Positions 1 through 11,749 of a stretch of 64,000 nt of DNA are shown here, piece after piece. The stretch lies in the NCBI GenBank assembly GCA_026826555.1, contig JAKSZT010054215.1, positions 18,955,141 to 19,019,140 on the forward strand, read 5' to 3'. The notes beneath the pieces are model-generated. The model worked only from the letters and a program-made list of their open reading frames with translations. It was not told the origin of the DNA and did not search any database. Made by a program: the position numbers and the translations under genes. The stretch comes from Tolypeutes matacus (taxonomy: Eukaryota > Chordata > Mammalia > Cingulata > Chlamyphoridae). Position 1 is the stretch's first letter. The number at the start of each line of letters is the position of its first letter.

Positions 1-47
<47 letters not shown>

Positions 48-74
48 CCTACCTACCATCTATCTATCCATCCA
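1..74. repeat. (CTAT)n microsatellite at window edge
   Basis: The window opens inside a tetranucleotide array of CTAT units that decays into CTAC and CATC variants. Its true left end lies outside the window. Confidence 0.97.
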
Positions 75-527
75 TCAGATATTTTGGTGGAATCCTCAAA
101 TCTATTGGCAAGTTTATTTTCACATTTAGTAATTACCAGTGAAGGCATAGGGACAAGTTTACACACTATTTTTCCTTTCTCCTGAATTAGCAATGAACAT
201 TTCCTCATGAAGATCTAGTTTTGACTTTACTTGTGTTTGTGATGTTTTGAAAGAATAGGGGAAATAGAAAGAAACGGACAGATGAGGTGAGGTGGTTCTG
301 GATATGTAAGTAAATTACAGGGAAAAGGAGGGATTAATGGCTCTTTCCTACATGAGGTTCTACACTTGTTCATGGGGCATAGCAATCATAGGAGGTAAGA
401 TTTTCAATACAGGAGGTAAGATTTTTGTCTACTGGTTGGGGAATCTCCACCTACTCCACGGAATCATCATTATGACTAATTCTTTGGTTTAAAGTACGTC
501 TCTAATTGAAATTCTAATTGAAAGGAA

Positions 528-700
528 GCGTGGTATAATGTGAGAAGCAGAGCATTTGGATTGTGAAAACCTTACTTCAGATTTGGTTCCATCACTTACA
601 CAACCTAGTTATAGATAATGTAGCGCAAATCTTCTTCTGAGCTCAGTTTTCTTACCTACTAAATAAATTATAGATTCACCTAAGTTCATCCGCAGAATTG
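528..700 (+). repeat. MIR-like SINE fragment
   Basis: The order of features resembles a diverged MIR in sense orientation: a segment near a losing-weight 'agcagagcatttgg' start, a central part, then a 'ctcagttttcttacctactaaa' type segment. The copy is heavily mutated, so the family call is by eye only. Confidence 0.5.
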
Positions 701-785
701 AGCACCAGAAATAATTTTAAGTGATACTGTTGACTGCATCTTCCACATGTGATGTGTTGAAAGGCCAGGGAATTGCCCCTTATCC

Positions 786-868
786 CAAACAACAACAACA
801 ACAACAGATATAAAACCTGTAAATTTGTAAAAACAAACAAACAACAATAACAACAACAACAACAAAAA
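786..868. repeat. (CAA)n-rich low complexity
   Basis: Two blocks of AAC/CAA triplets (about 788-806 and 828-866) are separated by a short unique spacer. This is typical of degenerated A-rich tails or simple repeats. Confidence 0.85.
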
Positions 869-1539
869 ACATTTCAGGACTCAGGAAATTAACCAAATGT
901 GGACAAATTTGAGAAGTATTTATTTTTAAAAAATAACTAGAATTTTGTACAAGAACAGTGGAGGTCTGCAGACTTCTTGCTGGAGATTTCTCCCAACTCT
1001 GATCTCATAGTCAGTTGGTGAGAATAATGGTTTACCAGTGTGTCTGGATGCAAAAACCAGCATATCTCCTTCTGGAGAGGGTGGATTTGATTTGGAATAG
1101 AGAGAAATACCCCATAACACTATCAGCTAAATACGGCTAACTCAGTAGGAAGTGAATGGGGAAAACCTGCAGCTTTGCTAGCCTGAGTATGTTGTCTCAG
1201 TTGGAATGAATAGAGGATCAGCAAGAAAGTTACAAAAAGGCTCTGGAGAGGAGAGATCCAATGAAAAGCTAAGTTAGCTCTCTATCTATACCTTCTTCTC
1301 TAGAAAACTACATATGCAGGGGCACCCAAGAGATCCAGGCAGAAAATAAAGGCCAAGTAACACTAAAGAAATAACTCAACTATGAATGTACTCTCAGTTC
1401 TGACTTGAACAGACCAGTAGTGGGTGGAAATTGTAGACTCCAGGTGTTTGGGCACAACCTCTGCCCAAATCAATAACTTAAAACTAAGCTACGCAGACAC
1501 AGGGCCAACTACTAGGAAACCAGTCAAAAAATAAGAATA

Positions 1540-2650
1540 ATACAAGAATTGAACAGAGACATCAGAAAACAATCACTATATGGGAGGCATATTCTAGAGT
1601 TTAAATGTAAGCAAGTTATTTAAAAAATTACAAAAACAACCTCAGAAAAAATATTCAAATCCAGAGTTGCTAAAATATATAAAATTTCCAGTATTCAATA
1701 AGAAATATCACAATGTGCAAAGAAACAGGAAAATATGATCCATTCTCAGGAAGAAAAGCAGTCAAGAGAAATTGATTACAGATGGGTCCTATTGTCTGTT
1801 TAGTAGACAAAGACTTTGAAGTAGCTATTATAAATATATTCAAATAATTTATAAACTGTGTCCAAAGAATTAAGGCAAAAAAGAATGACATGGAATCAAC
1901 AATTATTGATTCTCAATAAAGAAAACTATATATAAAAAGAACCAAGATGAAAAATTAGAATTGAAAAATAAAATCAAAATGAAAAATTCACTCAAAGTGT
2001 TCTTTGAAAGAGTTGAGATGACAGAAGAAAGAATTAGTGAACTTAAAGATAAATAATAGTAATTATCAAATTGGAAGAAAAGACAGGAGACAAAACTGAA
2101 GTAAAATGAACAGAGCGTCAGAGACCTGTGAGAAAATGTCAAGCACACCAATTGACATGTAATGTTAGTCCCGAAAAGAGAAGGGGGAAGCAAAGGGGTG
2201 GAAAAATTGAGGAGAAAATGGCCCCAAATTTCCCCAAATTGATGAAAAATATTAATCTACAGATTTAAGTAAAACTTAAGTAGGATAAACACAAAAACAT
2301 TCAAACCTAGGTATATCATAATCAAACTCTCTGAAAGTCAAAGACAAACAGATGACCTTGAAAGCAGCAAGAGAAGCCCAATTCATCACACATGGGGGAA
2401 CAAATGTAAGAAAGTTTGTAGACTCGAATCTGAAACAGTGGAGGACAGAAGGCAAGGGAAGGACATATACAAACCACTGAAAGCAAAGTTAGGCCAACAT
2501 TTTAAATCCAAGTTTCCTTTGAAAATAAGTTTCCCAAATAGACAAAACAGAAAATCCACTGCTAGCAGACCTGCCCTAAGAGAAACACTAAAGGAAGCCC
2601 TTCAGGATGAAAGAGAATGACAACAGACAGTAACTTGAATGCACAGGACG
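1540..2650 (+). repeat. HAL1/L1-like LINE remnant
   Basis: This is an A-rich, gene-free stretch whose wording resembles the sense strand of an old LINE related to L1/HAL1. Examples are the runs around 1,730-2,060 and the segment at 2,330-2,625, where a short open frame (2,438-2,620, 60 codons) ends in a motif reading RPALRETLKEALQ. No full ORF1 or ORF2 survives. The assignment to HAL1 rather than another L1 subfamily is uncertain. Confidence 0.55.
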
Positions 2651-2683
2651 AAATGAGCAGCTTCAAAATGAATAATAATAACA

Positions 2684-2962
2684 GCACTGAAACAGCTATC
2701 AAAACGTGGTTAAAAGGGGTAAATGTTAGATGTATGTATGATAGAATAAATTTTTTTAGTCCTTGGACCTACACTACACAGTGAACTTTAAGTTAAACCA
2801 TGGACTTTAATTAATAGTACAATTATAAAAATGTGCTATCATTAATTGTAACAAATGTTCCACACTAATGCAAGATATTGGTGGTGGAGTGGTGTATGGG
2901 AATTCTGTGTTTTATGCATAATTGGTCTGTAAACCTACAATTTCTCTAATAAAAAAAAATTT
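2684..2962 (+). repeat. L1 3' end, 5'-truncated, sense
   Basis: This segment aligns by eye along its whole length with the 3' end of the L1 at 45,480-45,757. Shared elements are 'taagttaaaccat', 'gactttaattaatagtac', 'gtgctatca', 'aacaaatgttccaca' and 'tctaataaa', followed by an A-rich tail. It is therefore a second, 5'-truncated copy of the same L1 subfamily. It abuts the HAL1-like remnant, and I could not define a clean target-site duplication. Confidence 0.8.
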
Positions 2963-2969
2963 AAAGAGG

Positions 2970-3796
2970 GAGCATATTTTTTTACAGCTCAGAATAATAC
3001 ATTGTATAGAGGACCATTATGCAGAAAAAAATAGCCAGAGTAAATATGTAGACATATGTATATATATTCTACTATATGTATATATATTCTACTCTCTTAA
3101 TTTCTTTAAACAACATAAGGCTATTGAGAGCAATAATTATAACGCTGCATTGTTGGATTTATAGCATATATAGGTGTGATAAATATTACAATATAAGAAG
3201 AAGGAGGGGTAAGAAATAAAGCTATATTGGAGCAACCTTTCTCTATTAAGTCAGAATTAAGTCTGGATTCACCTGAAGCAGATTGTGATAAGTATCTACT
3301 TTCTCATATGTAAACTATATATCATAATGATTCCTCAGGTTACTATTGTGAGAGCTAAATGAGTATATACATAGAACAATGTGGCATATAATAAGTGTTG
3401 CATGTTGGTTTTTGTTACTGGCTTGAAATTATTCACATTAAATGCAGAAAAAGTCAAGGTTGTTCACTATTGCTATTTCTCTGTAATATCATACTAGCAA
3501 TCTTATCTAATGTAGTGAAATATATATATGTAATTACAATGTATAAATATTGAAAGAACAAATACACATGATTTATTTGCATATAATATGATTGATTCAC
3601 CAAAAATCTGAGAAAGGCTAATATAAGAAGTATTAAATTAGTTTAGTAAATTTTCTGGTTAAATAACCAATATAATTTATATCAGCAGCTACCAGTTAGA
3701 TAATTAGTAGAATGAAAAGATACTGGTAACAATAGAAACCAAAAATAAGTGTGGCTAGGCAAAAAAAAAAAATCTAATAAAAATGTGCAAGGTCTC
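2970..3796. other. AT-rich stretch with no recognised feature
   Basis: This is strongly AT-rich sequence with TATA-type low complexity around 3,055-3,080 and 3,520-3,540. The open frame at 2,922-3,164 starts inside the L1 tail and has no recognisable domain. I see no gene or clear repeat here. Confidence 0.6.
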
Positions 3797-4231
3797 TGTG
3801 GTAGACAAAAAAAAAAAAAAAAAAAAAAAAAGCCCCCTCCCCAAATATTCACATCAAAGCCATGGAACTTATAAATATCACCTTGTTTAGAAAAAGGGTC
3901 TTTGCAGATGTCATTAAGTTAAGGATCCTGAGGTGAGACTATGCCAAATCCAGGGACAAGTATCCTTATAAGAGACAAACAGAAGAGGAGGCAAAGTGAC
4001 CTCAGAAGCAGAGGTTGGAGGGATGCAGCCACAAGGCTACGAGTCAGGAAATGCCAACAGAGACAAGAAGCTAGAGGAGGCGAGGAAGGATTCGCCCCTA
4101 GAGGGTGTGCAGCACTGCCAGCTCCTGGATTTCTGACATCTGGCCTCCAGAACTGTGAGAGAATAAATTCTGCTGTTTTAAGCCACCCAGTGCATGGTAA
4201 TTTGTTACAGCAGGCATAGGAAACTAATGGA
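3797..4231 (+). mobile_element. MLT1-type solo LTR
   Basis: The segment has the usual MLT1 (MaLR) LTR landmarks in order: 'ttgcagatgtcattaagttaagg', 'tccttataagaga', 'cctccagaactgtgagagaataaa' and 'ttttaagccacccag', then a terminal 'aaactaatgg'. A run of 25 A (3,807-3,831) lies just after the 5' end and looks like slippage growth or a small insertion. The flanks match only about 3 of 5 bases, so the duplication has decayed. The 92-codon frame at 3,941-4,219 is translation of this LTR. Confidence 0.8.
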
Positions 4232-4554
4232 ATCTATATGAAAACATTTTAAATATTATTTAAGAACATTGTGACTTCAATGACTGGAGGAGGAATATCC
4301 TGTTTATTAGTGCAAAGACTCTGTCTCTGACATATCAATTCTTCCAAAATTATTCCATAAATTTAATGAAACTGCAGTGAAAACTGCATGTAAGGAGATT
4401 AAAAATAGTTAAATAACTTAGGAAAAGAATTAGGGGTGTATGGTGCAGTGGGAGGACTTGCCTTCCAAATACTAAATTAAAACTACTGAAATACATAAAC
4501 TTTGTGCAGGGGCAAAAAAATAGATCAATGATGAAAAAAACAGAAATATAATCG

Positions 4555-5375
4555 TGTCTTAGTTTGCAAGAAATGCTATGACAAATACTACAAATCGCTT
4601 GACTTAAAAACAGGAAATTATTGGCTCTTAGTTTGGAGATCTAAAATCCAAAATAAAGTTATTAGAAGGCTATACCTTCTCTGAAGTCTATAGTATTCTT
4701 ATGGTAGTTTGCTGGCAATCCATGTCTGCCTCTGTCACATGGTATTCTATCTCTTTCTACCTCCTCCTGTGATGTAAGGACTCCATAGTACCAGATTAAA
4801 GTCCACCATGAACCAATCTGGTCTCATCTTAATAGAATCTCTGGAGATCCCTGTTGGAGATTGAATCATATCCCTGACAAAAGGCATGTTCAGGTCCTAA
4901 ACCCTGGTCTGGTGGGTGTGAAACCATTTGTTAACAGGACCTTTGAAGATGTGATTAGTTAAGGTGAGCTCAAAGTGAATGAGGGTGGGCCTTCATCCAA
5001 TACAGCTGAAGTCCTTATAAGCAAAGGAAATTGGATATGGAAGGAAGCCACCAGAAGCAGCGTGAAGCTAGAAGTCAACAGAACCCAGAAGAGGAAGGAG
5101 ACATTGCTACCATGTCTATTGCCATGTGACAGAAAAGCCAAAGAACCCCGAAGATTGCCAGGTAGCCAGAAGATACTGACTCAAGATGAAGCAAGCAAGC
5201 CTTCTAGTCTCTGCAACCATGAGCCAATAAATTCCTGTTGTTAAGTTCATCTGTGGAATGGTATTTGTTTCAGCAGCTGGGAAACTAAAACAACCCTAGT
5301 TACAAAGAGTACACACTCACAATACTGGGGATTAGATCTTGAGCATTTGTGGGGAACATGACTCAATCTACCACA
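4555..5375 (-). mobile_element. MaLR-like LTR, interrupted
   Basis: Read on the minus strand, this starts TGTGGTAGATTGAG at 5,375 and ends near 4,555 with a typical CTAAGACA end. The left part (4,555-4,851) shows 'tagtttgcaagaaatgctatgac' and 'tcacatggtattct', the reverse of a MaLR LTR. A second LTR (4,852-5,292) sits inside it in the opposite orientation, so this element is the older of the two. Confidence 0.6.
4852..5292 (+). mobile_element. MLT1-like LTR nested in an older LTR
   Basis: It begins TGTTGGAGATTGAATCAT and ends GGGAAACTAAAACA, giving TG...CA ends. Internal landmarks are 'gtgggccttcatccaata', 'gtccttataagcaa' and 'gccaataaattcctgttgtt'. The flanks (atccc and accct) resemble each other only partly, so the duplication is not proven. 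Short open frames on both strands here (4,959-5,244) are translations of LTR sequence. Confidence 0.75.
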
Positions 5376-5559
5376 CAAACAATGGGGCAAGGACCAACTA
5401 TTCCATAAATGGTGCTGGGATGATTGCCTATCCTTGCATAAAAAAAGGCCAGATTCTTACCTAAGATTTTACAAAAGTTTATGATGTTTCTTTCATAAGA
5501 TAAAATTCTGATTCTAGTCTTATTTTTGCCTAGTCTCCCAAAGATACCCATTAAGTTGA

Positions 5560-8430
5560 CCCATATGAAATCATCATTTTTTATTGGTCATAAGTGGTCA
5601 TACATTTATAATTGCATACAGTTCAACTTAGTAGAAGCATGACTATGGTTCTCATTCGTCTTTCCTGAGTGCTGGTTTTCTCTTTGTCTGAAGGCTCATT
5701 TTTTCTTAACACACAAAAGTGGAATGAAATCCTATTACTCTTTCAAAGGTAATTCTATCAAGTTGAAATTGATATTACAGACCACATGAAAAAGGCAGTC
5801 TTATTCCATTACTATCAGACCTCCTCTACAGATGAAATACACCAGATTTACATATTGTTTTTAATTTAATTGTTTTTAATTTTACTAGATGCATCAAATA
5901 GGAGAATAATGTAGAATTACATTTTGTTGCTCAGAGTCCATAAACCCTCATCAAGCTGCTTATCCAAAAAAAGTCTATACTATATTTATTTGCATGAAGT
6001 TTTTGAGAGTAAGATCGAAGTCTTAGATGCTTTGGGACCCAAAAGAGATAAAGAATCAGTGAAAGGTCACTGGAGGCCAGGAAGAGAGAGACTAAAGACA
6101 GTTTGCTAAAAAAGAAGTTCATTTAAACACAGTAATTTGAAAACAGACACAACAGGAGACAATCTATATTATCTTTTATTTGCTCAATCTTTTTTGGTTT
6201 TACTACTGCCAATTCCACCCCTGCAGTTAAGACCTGGCAGCAAAATCTCTGTTATTTTCCAGCAGCTTTTCACAAGCTGATAAGGAACCAAACTTTTTTA
6301 AAAATGGGACTAAAATCTCTGGCTTTCCCTTTTTCTCTATGTGCATCTTATTTCTTACAGCTTCACCTAGAACATGGTAAGGCTTGACAACGGAAATTTG
6401 GGCCTGACCTCAAAATGTCTCCATCTATGACGACCATAAACCTGCATCTTAATGGTTTTATGCATCCTTATAAAGTCCTCAGTGGTGTTGTGTATATCTT
6501 GGAAACATAATGACTGCAAGTCATTTCATCCTCATGTCCTCCGAAGGTGAAATCCTTTGATCTGAGCTGCTGTAGAACTGTGTAGCTGCTCCTGGAGAAA
6601 CAGCATTCCACCTAGTATCGTACATGGTACAATCACTCATTTGAGTAAAGCCATCTGTCATCATTTGAGTGGAGAACTACACACTCAAGATGGATTTTTT
6701 AAAAACATACTGTTGCCATGCTTTGGCTGAAAAAAAGAGTTTAGTTTTCAGATTGAAACAGTGATCCTTACTCATCTTCAATGTTATTTTTATTATTAAA
6801 AAAATCCCAATGTACTGCTGAGTTTTAAACACCTCATTGTGATTCACACCAGTGACATTCAGGGCACCTTCCTAAAGCATCAATTCTGAAACAGATTGAT
6901 CAATATGTCTATTTGGATCGAGTTCTTTACTGCAGTTGTTTCAGAATTAAGGAACTGCCTTTTCCAAAGTTCATTAGTTAGCCAAGTGAATTGAAGTAAT
7001 GACTCTGTGCTATCCTTTTAAACCTAAGTTTGGTGAAAATGTTTTCTAATGATAGTCTTGAACATTTTCCAAAAGAGATGTCCAAAGTTTTCTTCTTGCA
7101 CTTAATATGTTTCTATTTACTAGATATGGGACATTTCCAGTGGGTTTTTTACTTAGATGACGGTATTTCCCTGTGAGGACTTGCCTTTCCTCATTTCTCC
7201 TTAAGCTAATAATTTTTCTTTTGGTTAGCAAGCTATTACCCCTTTAAATATAGCCTACTTTGTAGGTGATAAACCCTAATTTAGATTTTGAATGGCCCTC
7301 GGTTCCCCTGCAGAGCTTTTCTGAGAACAACAAGGAAATCTGGAACATTGACCAACTTTGACCACCATCAGACATTTCCTTCTAAACACCCTGGACGGCA
7401 GAGAGATTTTCAAGTACCCCAAAGGCACATATGGCCCCTTGCTGGTCTGCTTTTGCCAATTTTGGAGAGGCTGCAGCTGAGCTTCCCTCATTTGGTGCGG
7501 CTGTAACCCAAGTGCAATCAGAAGTGCTTAGTTTTCTTATCTAGCTACAGGGATCTACTGAGAGAGAGAATGAGAATTTGATTTTATGCATATGCTTAAC
7601 TTCCTCCCTAAAATCAGGATGCAGCCCCTTATGGGACTGAACTGTGGATACAAGTTTCAGAGCAAGTTGACAGAACCAGAGTTTTTGGCATCAAAGTGAT
7701 GATATCACTTTAATCAAAGTGATGGCATCAAAGTGGCATCAAAGTGGTAGCCTAGAGATAAATAACTATGGAGAGAGTTTAACAACAAATCCTATATTTG
7801 TTGAAGAGATTATTCACTTTTGCAAAATAATCTGACCTGTTAAAAATCAGTTGGAACTATCCATGTCATTTTAAGTTATTTGTAATGCAACGTCCTCTCA
7901 TCTTGGTGAAAATAAGCTCTGGGGACTCAGCACTCTAAAAACTGCAAGAACAACTATGCCCGTAGCATATGGTTGTTTGTCCCAGTAGCTCTAAGTTTAG
8001 TTGTATCTCGGCTTCTCTCATTAAACATTACAAACACTTTTATAATTCATTTATATTTTCTATTTGTATGAACTGTTGGATTAACACTTTCTTACACAGC
8101 AAAATTTACTTCCGGGACCACATGAAATGAGAATAAGCAAGGCGTCAAAAAACCATGTCTGTGACTCTTGCTTTTAGAGTTTTATTCTGTTTCACTTCTT
8201 CAATACATTTCAATGTTTGTCTGTTTTCTAATTATTGTTCAAGATCTAATAAAGTAATTTCTGCACTGTGCAGAAGAAGTCATACAGAAAGCAAAACAAC
8301 TGTACATGCAAAAAAGTTGATATAAATTTATAGAAAAAAAGAACAAATTTTAATTAGGCATTTGGACCTATCACTGTTATTGTTTGATAGATCACATGCA
8401 AAATATAGATAAGAACACATTTTATTTTCA
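5560..8430. other. Unique, non-coding sequence; nothing recognised
   Basis: About 2.9 kb without a repeat or gene I can name. The segment at 7,262-7,510 is richer in GC and open on both strands for about 72 codons, but it shows no domain and no start or splice context that supports a gene. A small cluster of iterated 'atcaaagtg' words sits at 7,688-7,750. Some of this may be the decayed 3' flank of the class I ERV that begins at about 8,600. Confidence 0.5.
7688..7750. repeat. Short iterated 'atcaaagtg' words with an inverted repeat
   Basis: The words 'catcaaagtgatg', 'atcaaagtgatgg', 'catcaaagtgg' and 'catcaaagtggtag' occur four times in about 60 bases. The first is followed by its own inverse: AAAGTGAT, GAT, ATCACTTT, an 8-bp stem with a 3-base loop. 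This is most likely local slippage and not a known element. Confidence 0.7.
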
Positions 8431-8609
8431 TAATTTTTTCCTTTTCCTTAATGTATTTTATTGTTCTTCTTCTGGATTCTTGTGATGATCTCTTAATCCA
8501 TTGCTCTTTAAACTTTGTTAATTTTTAACCAATACTTTTATGGCTTTGTAGTTTCCACTGAGTATCCATCCCATCCCTCCCCACCCCCATCCTATTTTCC
8601 CTATGGTGT

Positions 8610-8900
8610 TAATTCAGGTCAACATTAGAATTGTTAGAAATGATGCAGACTCCTCGACTGTTGGCCAAAAGAAAATGCAATACTATTCTATTATCCGTAA
8701 CTACTTGGGCTAAGGATATTTAACCAGATTGTTGAGCCCTCAAGACTTGGGCTGTATTATTTACTGTACCAACCAAATTGTGAGCCAAATTTTTGAAGAC
8801 CACCTTGCTTTCTTCAGTTCGTATTGCTGGCATTGATATCTTTAGGCTTCTGTTTCATCAATTGTTTGTAATCTCAGCAACAGTTTTATTCCTTTGGACC
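8610..8900 (-). pseudogene. ERV class I env fragment, transmembrane subunit
   Basis: Retroviral Env TM subunits anchor the envelope trimer and carry a conserved heptad and immunosuppressive-like segment followed by a Cys-rich loop. On the minus strand I read a frame with AHNLVGTVNNTAQVLRAQQ, then a stop, then LAQVV...NR and SRGVC, which fits that region. A stop codon lies inside the heptad region, and the paired cysteines expected after the GVC site are not present, so the copy is dead. It lies about 150 bases after RNase H remnants, where integrase and the surface subunit should be, so a large deletion joined pol to env. The call rests on motif order and not on an alignment. Confidence 0.65.
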
Positions 8901-9039
8901 CTTTGTAAGGAGAGGGTATTGGAGAGTCTTAAATTCTAGTATCTCTATTATATATTTTAAGGTTTTCACAGTATCCATAGTGCAGTATATTATCTTTTAT
9001 TGTATTTCTTCTATTATGAGCCTTTACCTAATGACAGCA

Positions 9040-9730
9040 AATATGTTTATAGCATCAAGATATGAAGCAATTCACACCTGTTTTTCATTTTAAAGTGTAC
9101 CCAAGGAGGTTAAGAGAGCTCCTTTTTCAGTACATCTCAAATACATGCGTCATTCTAAAAACATACTGACTATTGGTATATATATTTAGTATTGTATTTT
9201 AGTAATTGACATGCCCTAGAAAGCACCTCAGTTGGGCCATTTGAACGTATTTGGCTTCCAGTAAAAAACTAGATTCTATAAGAGACTCGCTATTGCATAC
9301 CAGTCTGATATTCACTTTGATTTTTAGATAAGATCGATGAACAAAAGACATTAAGTCAGGATTTGGTATAAAAGTATTCAAGATAATTGTTCATGTCCAT
9401 GCCCAGAACAGGCATGGACTGAAAAACACACTCAGGAGATTCTCCTCTGCTGGGAAATGGTTCAAGAGTTGCTGCTTTAAGAGTGTTACACAAGTGGATG
9501 GTGTTATGAGAAGGATACTATGACAATAATTCATAATATGTTAATCAGTACAAAAATTTTGGTGTTTTCCTTTGGTACTAAGGATTCACTCTATGTGGTA
9601 ACAAGAGATTTACTAATCTATATGTAAGAACTGAAGATGCTTTGACTAATTGATTTGAGGCCTGTCATTGCTCAGAGGTAAGGAGTCTCAGCCTTGGCCA
9701 GTCCTTGAGTATAGCCTAAATTTCTATAAA
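9040..9730 (-). pseudogene. ERV class I pol fragment, RT end and RNase H
   Basis: RNase H degrades the RNA strand of the RNA-DNA hybrid in reverse transcription. On the minus strand a broken frame shows a connection-domain-like stretch near 9,440-9,480, then FVHRSYLK (9,322-9,345) at the place of the first catalytic Asp motif. IESSFLLEAKYVQMAQL follows (the Glu-motif helix), then NSQYVFRMTHVF (about 9,140-9,176) at the second Asp motif. Two catalytic Asp positions now read His and Asn, and there are several stops, so it is inactive. It lies downstream of a gag zinc knuckle and upstream of an env TM remnant on the same strand, in retroviral order. The RT core and protease were not found between 9,730 and 10,450. 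Confidence 0.65.
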
Positions 9731-10479
9731 CATATGAAAAGAAAGACTTATGCTTATCTAGGGGAAAAAAAAATCAATGACAGTGCTACAATGAAAATAT
9801 CTATATTTACACAATTATTTTGTCCATAGAGGTACTGGGACCATAGCTAATTCTTTGGTAATTTCTTGATTTGTAAATAATGTAGGTATTCTAAAGTCAA
9901 GATGAGCAATACTCTGAATATGTATGGGGATATTTTTAAAACTTCTAAAATAATATTTCTGGAGTATATTTTATCTGGAAGTTATAATCTTAATATATCT
10001 TCTATTAGAGTTGTAGAAATTATGTCCCTTTGGAGAAAGGAGTAGTCTTCTGATAAGAATCCTAAAATAAAAGTTACAGGTTGCAATTTGGGAAAGAATT
10101 TGTTAGAAATTTTCGTAACCTGAGAAGTTATAACAATCAAAGCAAATAAAGTCCATTCAACCTCAAGCCTTTTACAATGGATTGTATTCCATCAAGCTCT
10201 TTAGTCTTTTTCACAATCTGGCACAACCAGCTATTTTTATTTTAGAGAAAAAATTTCTCTCTCTCTTCGTCTCTCCTGTCCTCCCTCTCTTTTGATGCTT
10301 TACCTTCCAGTAAATTTGTCTTCCTTTTTGTTTTCCAAGCATCTTTACAATTTTGCTCTGATCTATATGATATTCTACAGTAGTTGTGGGCTGGCAGATA
10401 TCGTGATGGCCCAAAATTAATAAAGCTGTAATGTTCACTTGTAATGTTATAATGGGGAGTTTAAAGAAAGGGCAGGAAA

Positions 10480-10800
10480 TATTGGAGTGTTACTAATTCC
10501 TTCATAGTGGCATCTCTGACAGATTTGGGATGGTCATTCCTAGGTTTCTTACCCAATAGGGAAATTTGATCCTTCCAGTGGCGTTTCTGTTTGCAACATC
10601 TACAAGCATCCTTATCGATAGAAGCTTTTTGGTTCTTTTCTCTAGAGAACCACACATTCTATTGATGTCGAACTTGCTAACTTTTTGATGCTTTTAGGAA
10701 ATATCTATCCTTATAGAAGAGATTTTCCAATTTACAATTTTATATTTCAATTTTTTAAACTCATTCCCTAATTCTGGTTTTGAGCCCACATACAAGAAGA
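10480..10800 (-). pseudogene. ERV class I gag fragment, nucleocapsid zinc knuckle
   Basis: Nucleocapsid binds retroviral genomic RNA through CCHC knuckles; gammaretrovirus-like elements have one. A minus-strand frame (10,461-10,655) contains CRCCKQKRHW at 10,576-10,605, which fits C-x2-C-x4-H-x4-C except that the fourth Cys position reads Ile. Upstream, at about 10,740-10,800, a KPELGNEFKKLK stretch could be the end of capsid. The preceding 11,000-11,400 may hold more gag but is full of stops. The single knuckle and its order relative to the RNase H and TM remnants support class I. The 75-codon frame at 10,211-10,438 downstream has no domain I recognise. Confidence 0.6.
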
Positions 10801-10809
10801 GAATACATA

Positions 10810-11740
10810 TCTCCTTTTACTTTAGCTGTTGACTCTACTCCAGAATACTGTTTGAAAGTTTTCTAAGATCTTTTTATTATCTTTATTTAGTTTATAATTT
10901 TCTATTTTTTCCAAATCTTTATTAACAGGAAAGCTTCTGAAAATTTTTTATGTTATAAATATTTTATTTCTCTTGCTCTTTTAAGGCAATTGTTGTTATA
11001 TATCTGGGTTATGTAAATCTTCTCTTTCTTAACTTTTAACTTTTAAACAAGTTTCTTCATCTGAGAGAAAAGCAATTAAATGAACTAGTTGGTACAGATC
11101 TGTAGTCCAGAATAATAACAACCTAGCACAATCCTGACTTCAGCTTCAAAATTTCTGCCTCTCTTACAGAGATTTTGAAAAATCCATAACTGTAGCCTTT
11201 ACTTGACTCTTTACCAGAGTTTTAATTTAACTGTTATAGATCTATCTTCCACCCTAGCAACGTGATTGTTCTTTACCTGAGAGAGCCCTAAAGAAAAGGC
11301 AGCTTCTTTAGGAGATCTGGTAAAGCTGAGGAGAAAGAGGAGAGGGAGAGGTTTAAGTAGGGAAGGGTTCAGAAGGTTACAGTCTTTGCGAGATTCTTTT
11401 AGAATTGCAACATATACAGCAGATAAAGTGCTAATCTCCTATAATATGTTTTAAAAATGAAAAGATTTCATCTCAATTAAAATGGGCTAAAAACATAAGC
11501 AGACAATTCACATTACCACACAAATAGAATAACTGTTTCAAGTGACCTCTCAACAGAGTATTTTGATTAGATACCTTAAATGGGATTATTCTCAGAACAA
11601 CAATAACCAACCATAGCAAAGCGAGCAAAGAAATATTTGACTTCATTTAGCATTTTTATTGTTTTTAGTGGTATCACTATAGTAAGTCTCAAGTTATTTT
11701 GTGGGTATTGTAGAAAAAAGCAAAGAAGTAAATGTATAAT
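10810..11740. other. AT-rich stretch, possibly decayed gag leader
   Basis: This lies upstream, on the minus strand, of the nucleocapsid remnant. It is rich in stops in all frames, and no LTR or primer-binding site could be located. I see nothing else. Confidence 0.35.
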
Positions 11741-11749
11741 GTTTTGAGG

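Larger units (their letters stand above)
4240..5540 (+). repeat. Old L1 ORF2 fragment split by nested LTRs
   Basis: Sense L1 ORF2-like sequence is seen at about 4,265-4,554 and resumes at 5,376-5,540, where 'taaatggtgctgggatgatt' is a typical L1 ORF2 phrase. The 820 bases between are LTR sequence. The fragment has many stops and no function. Confidence 0.6.
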
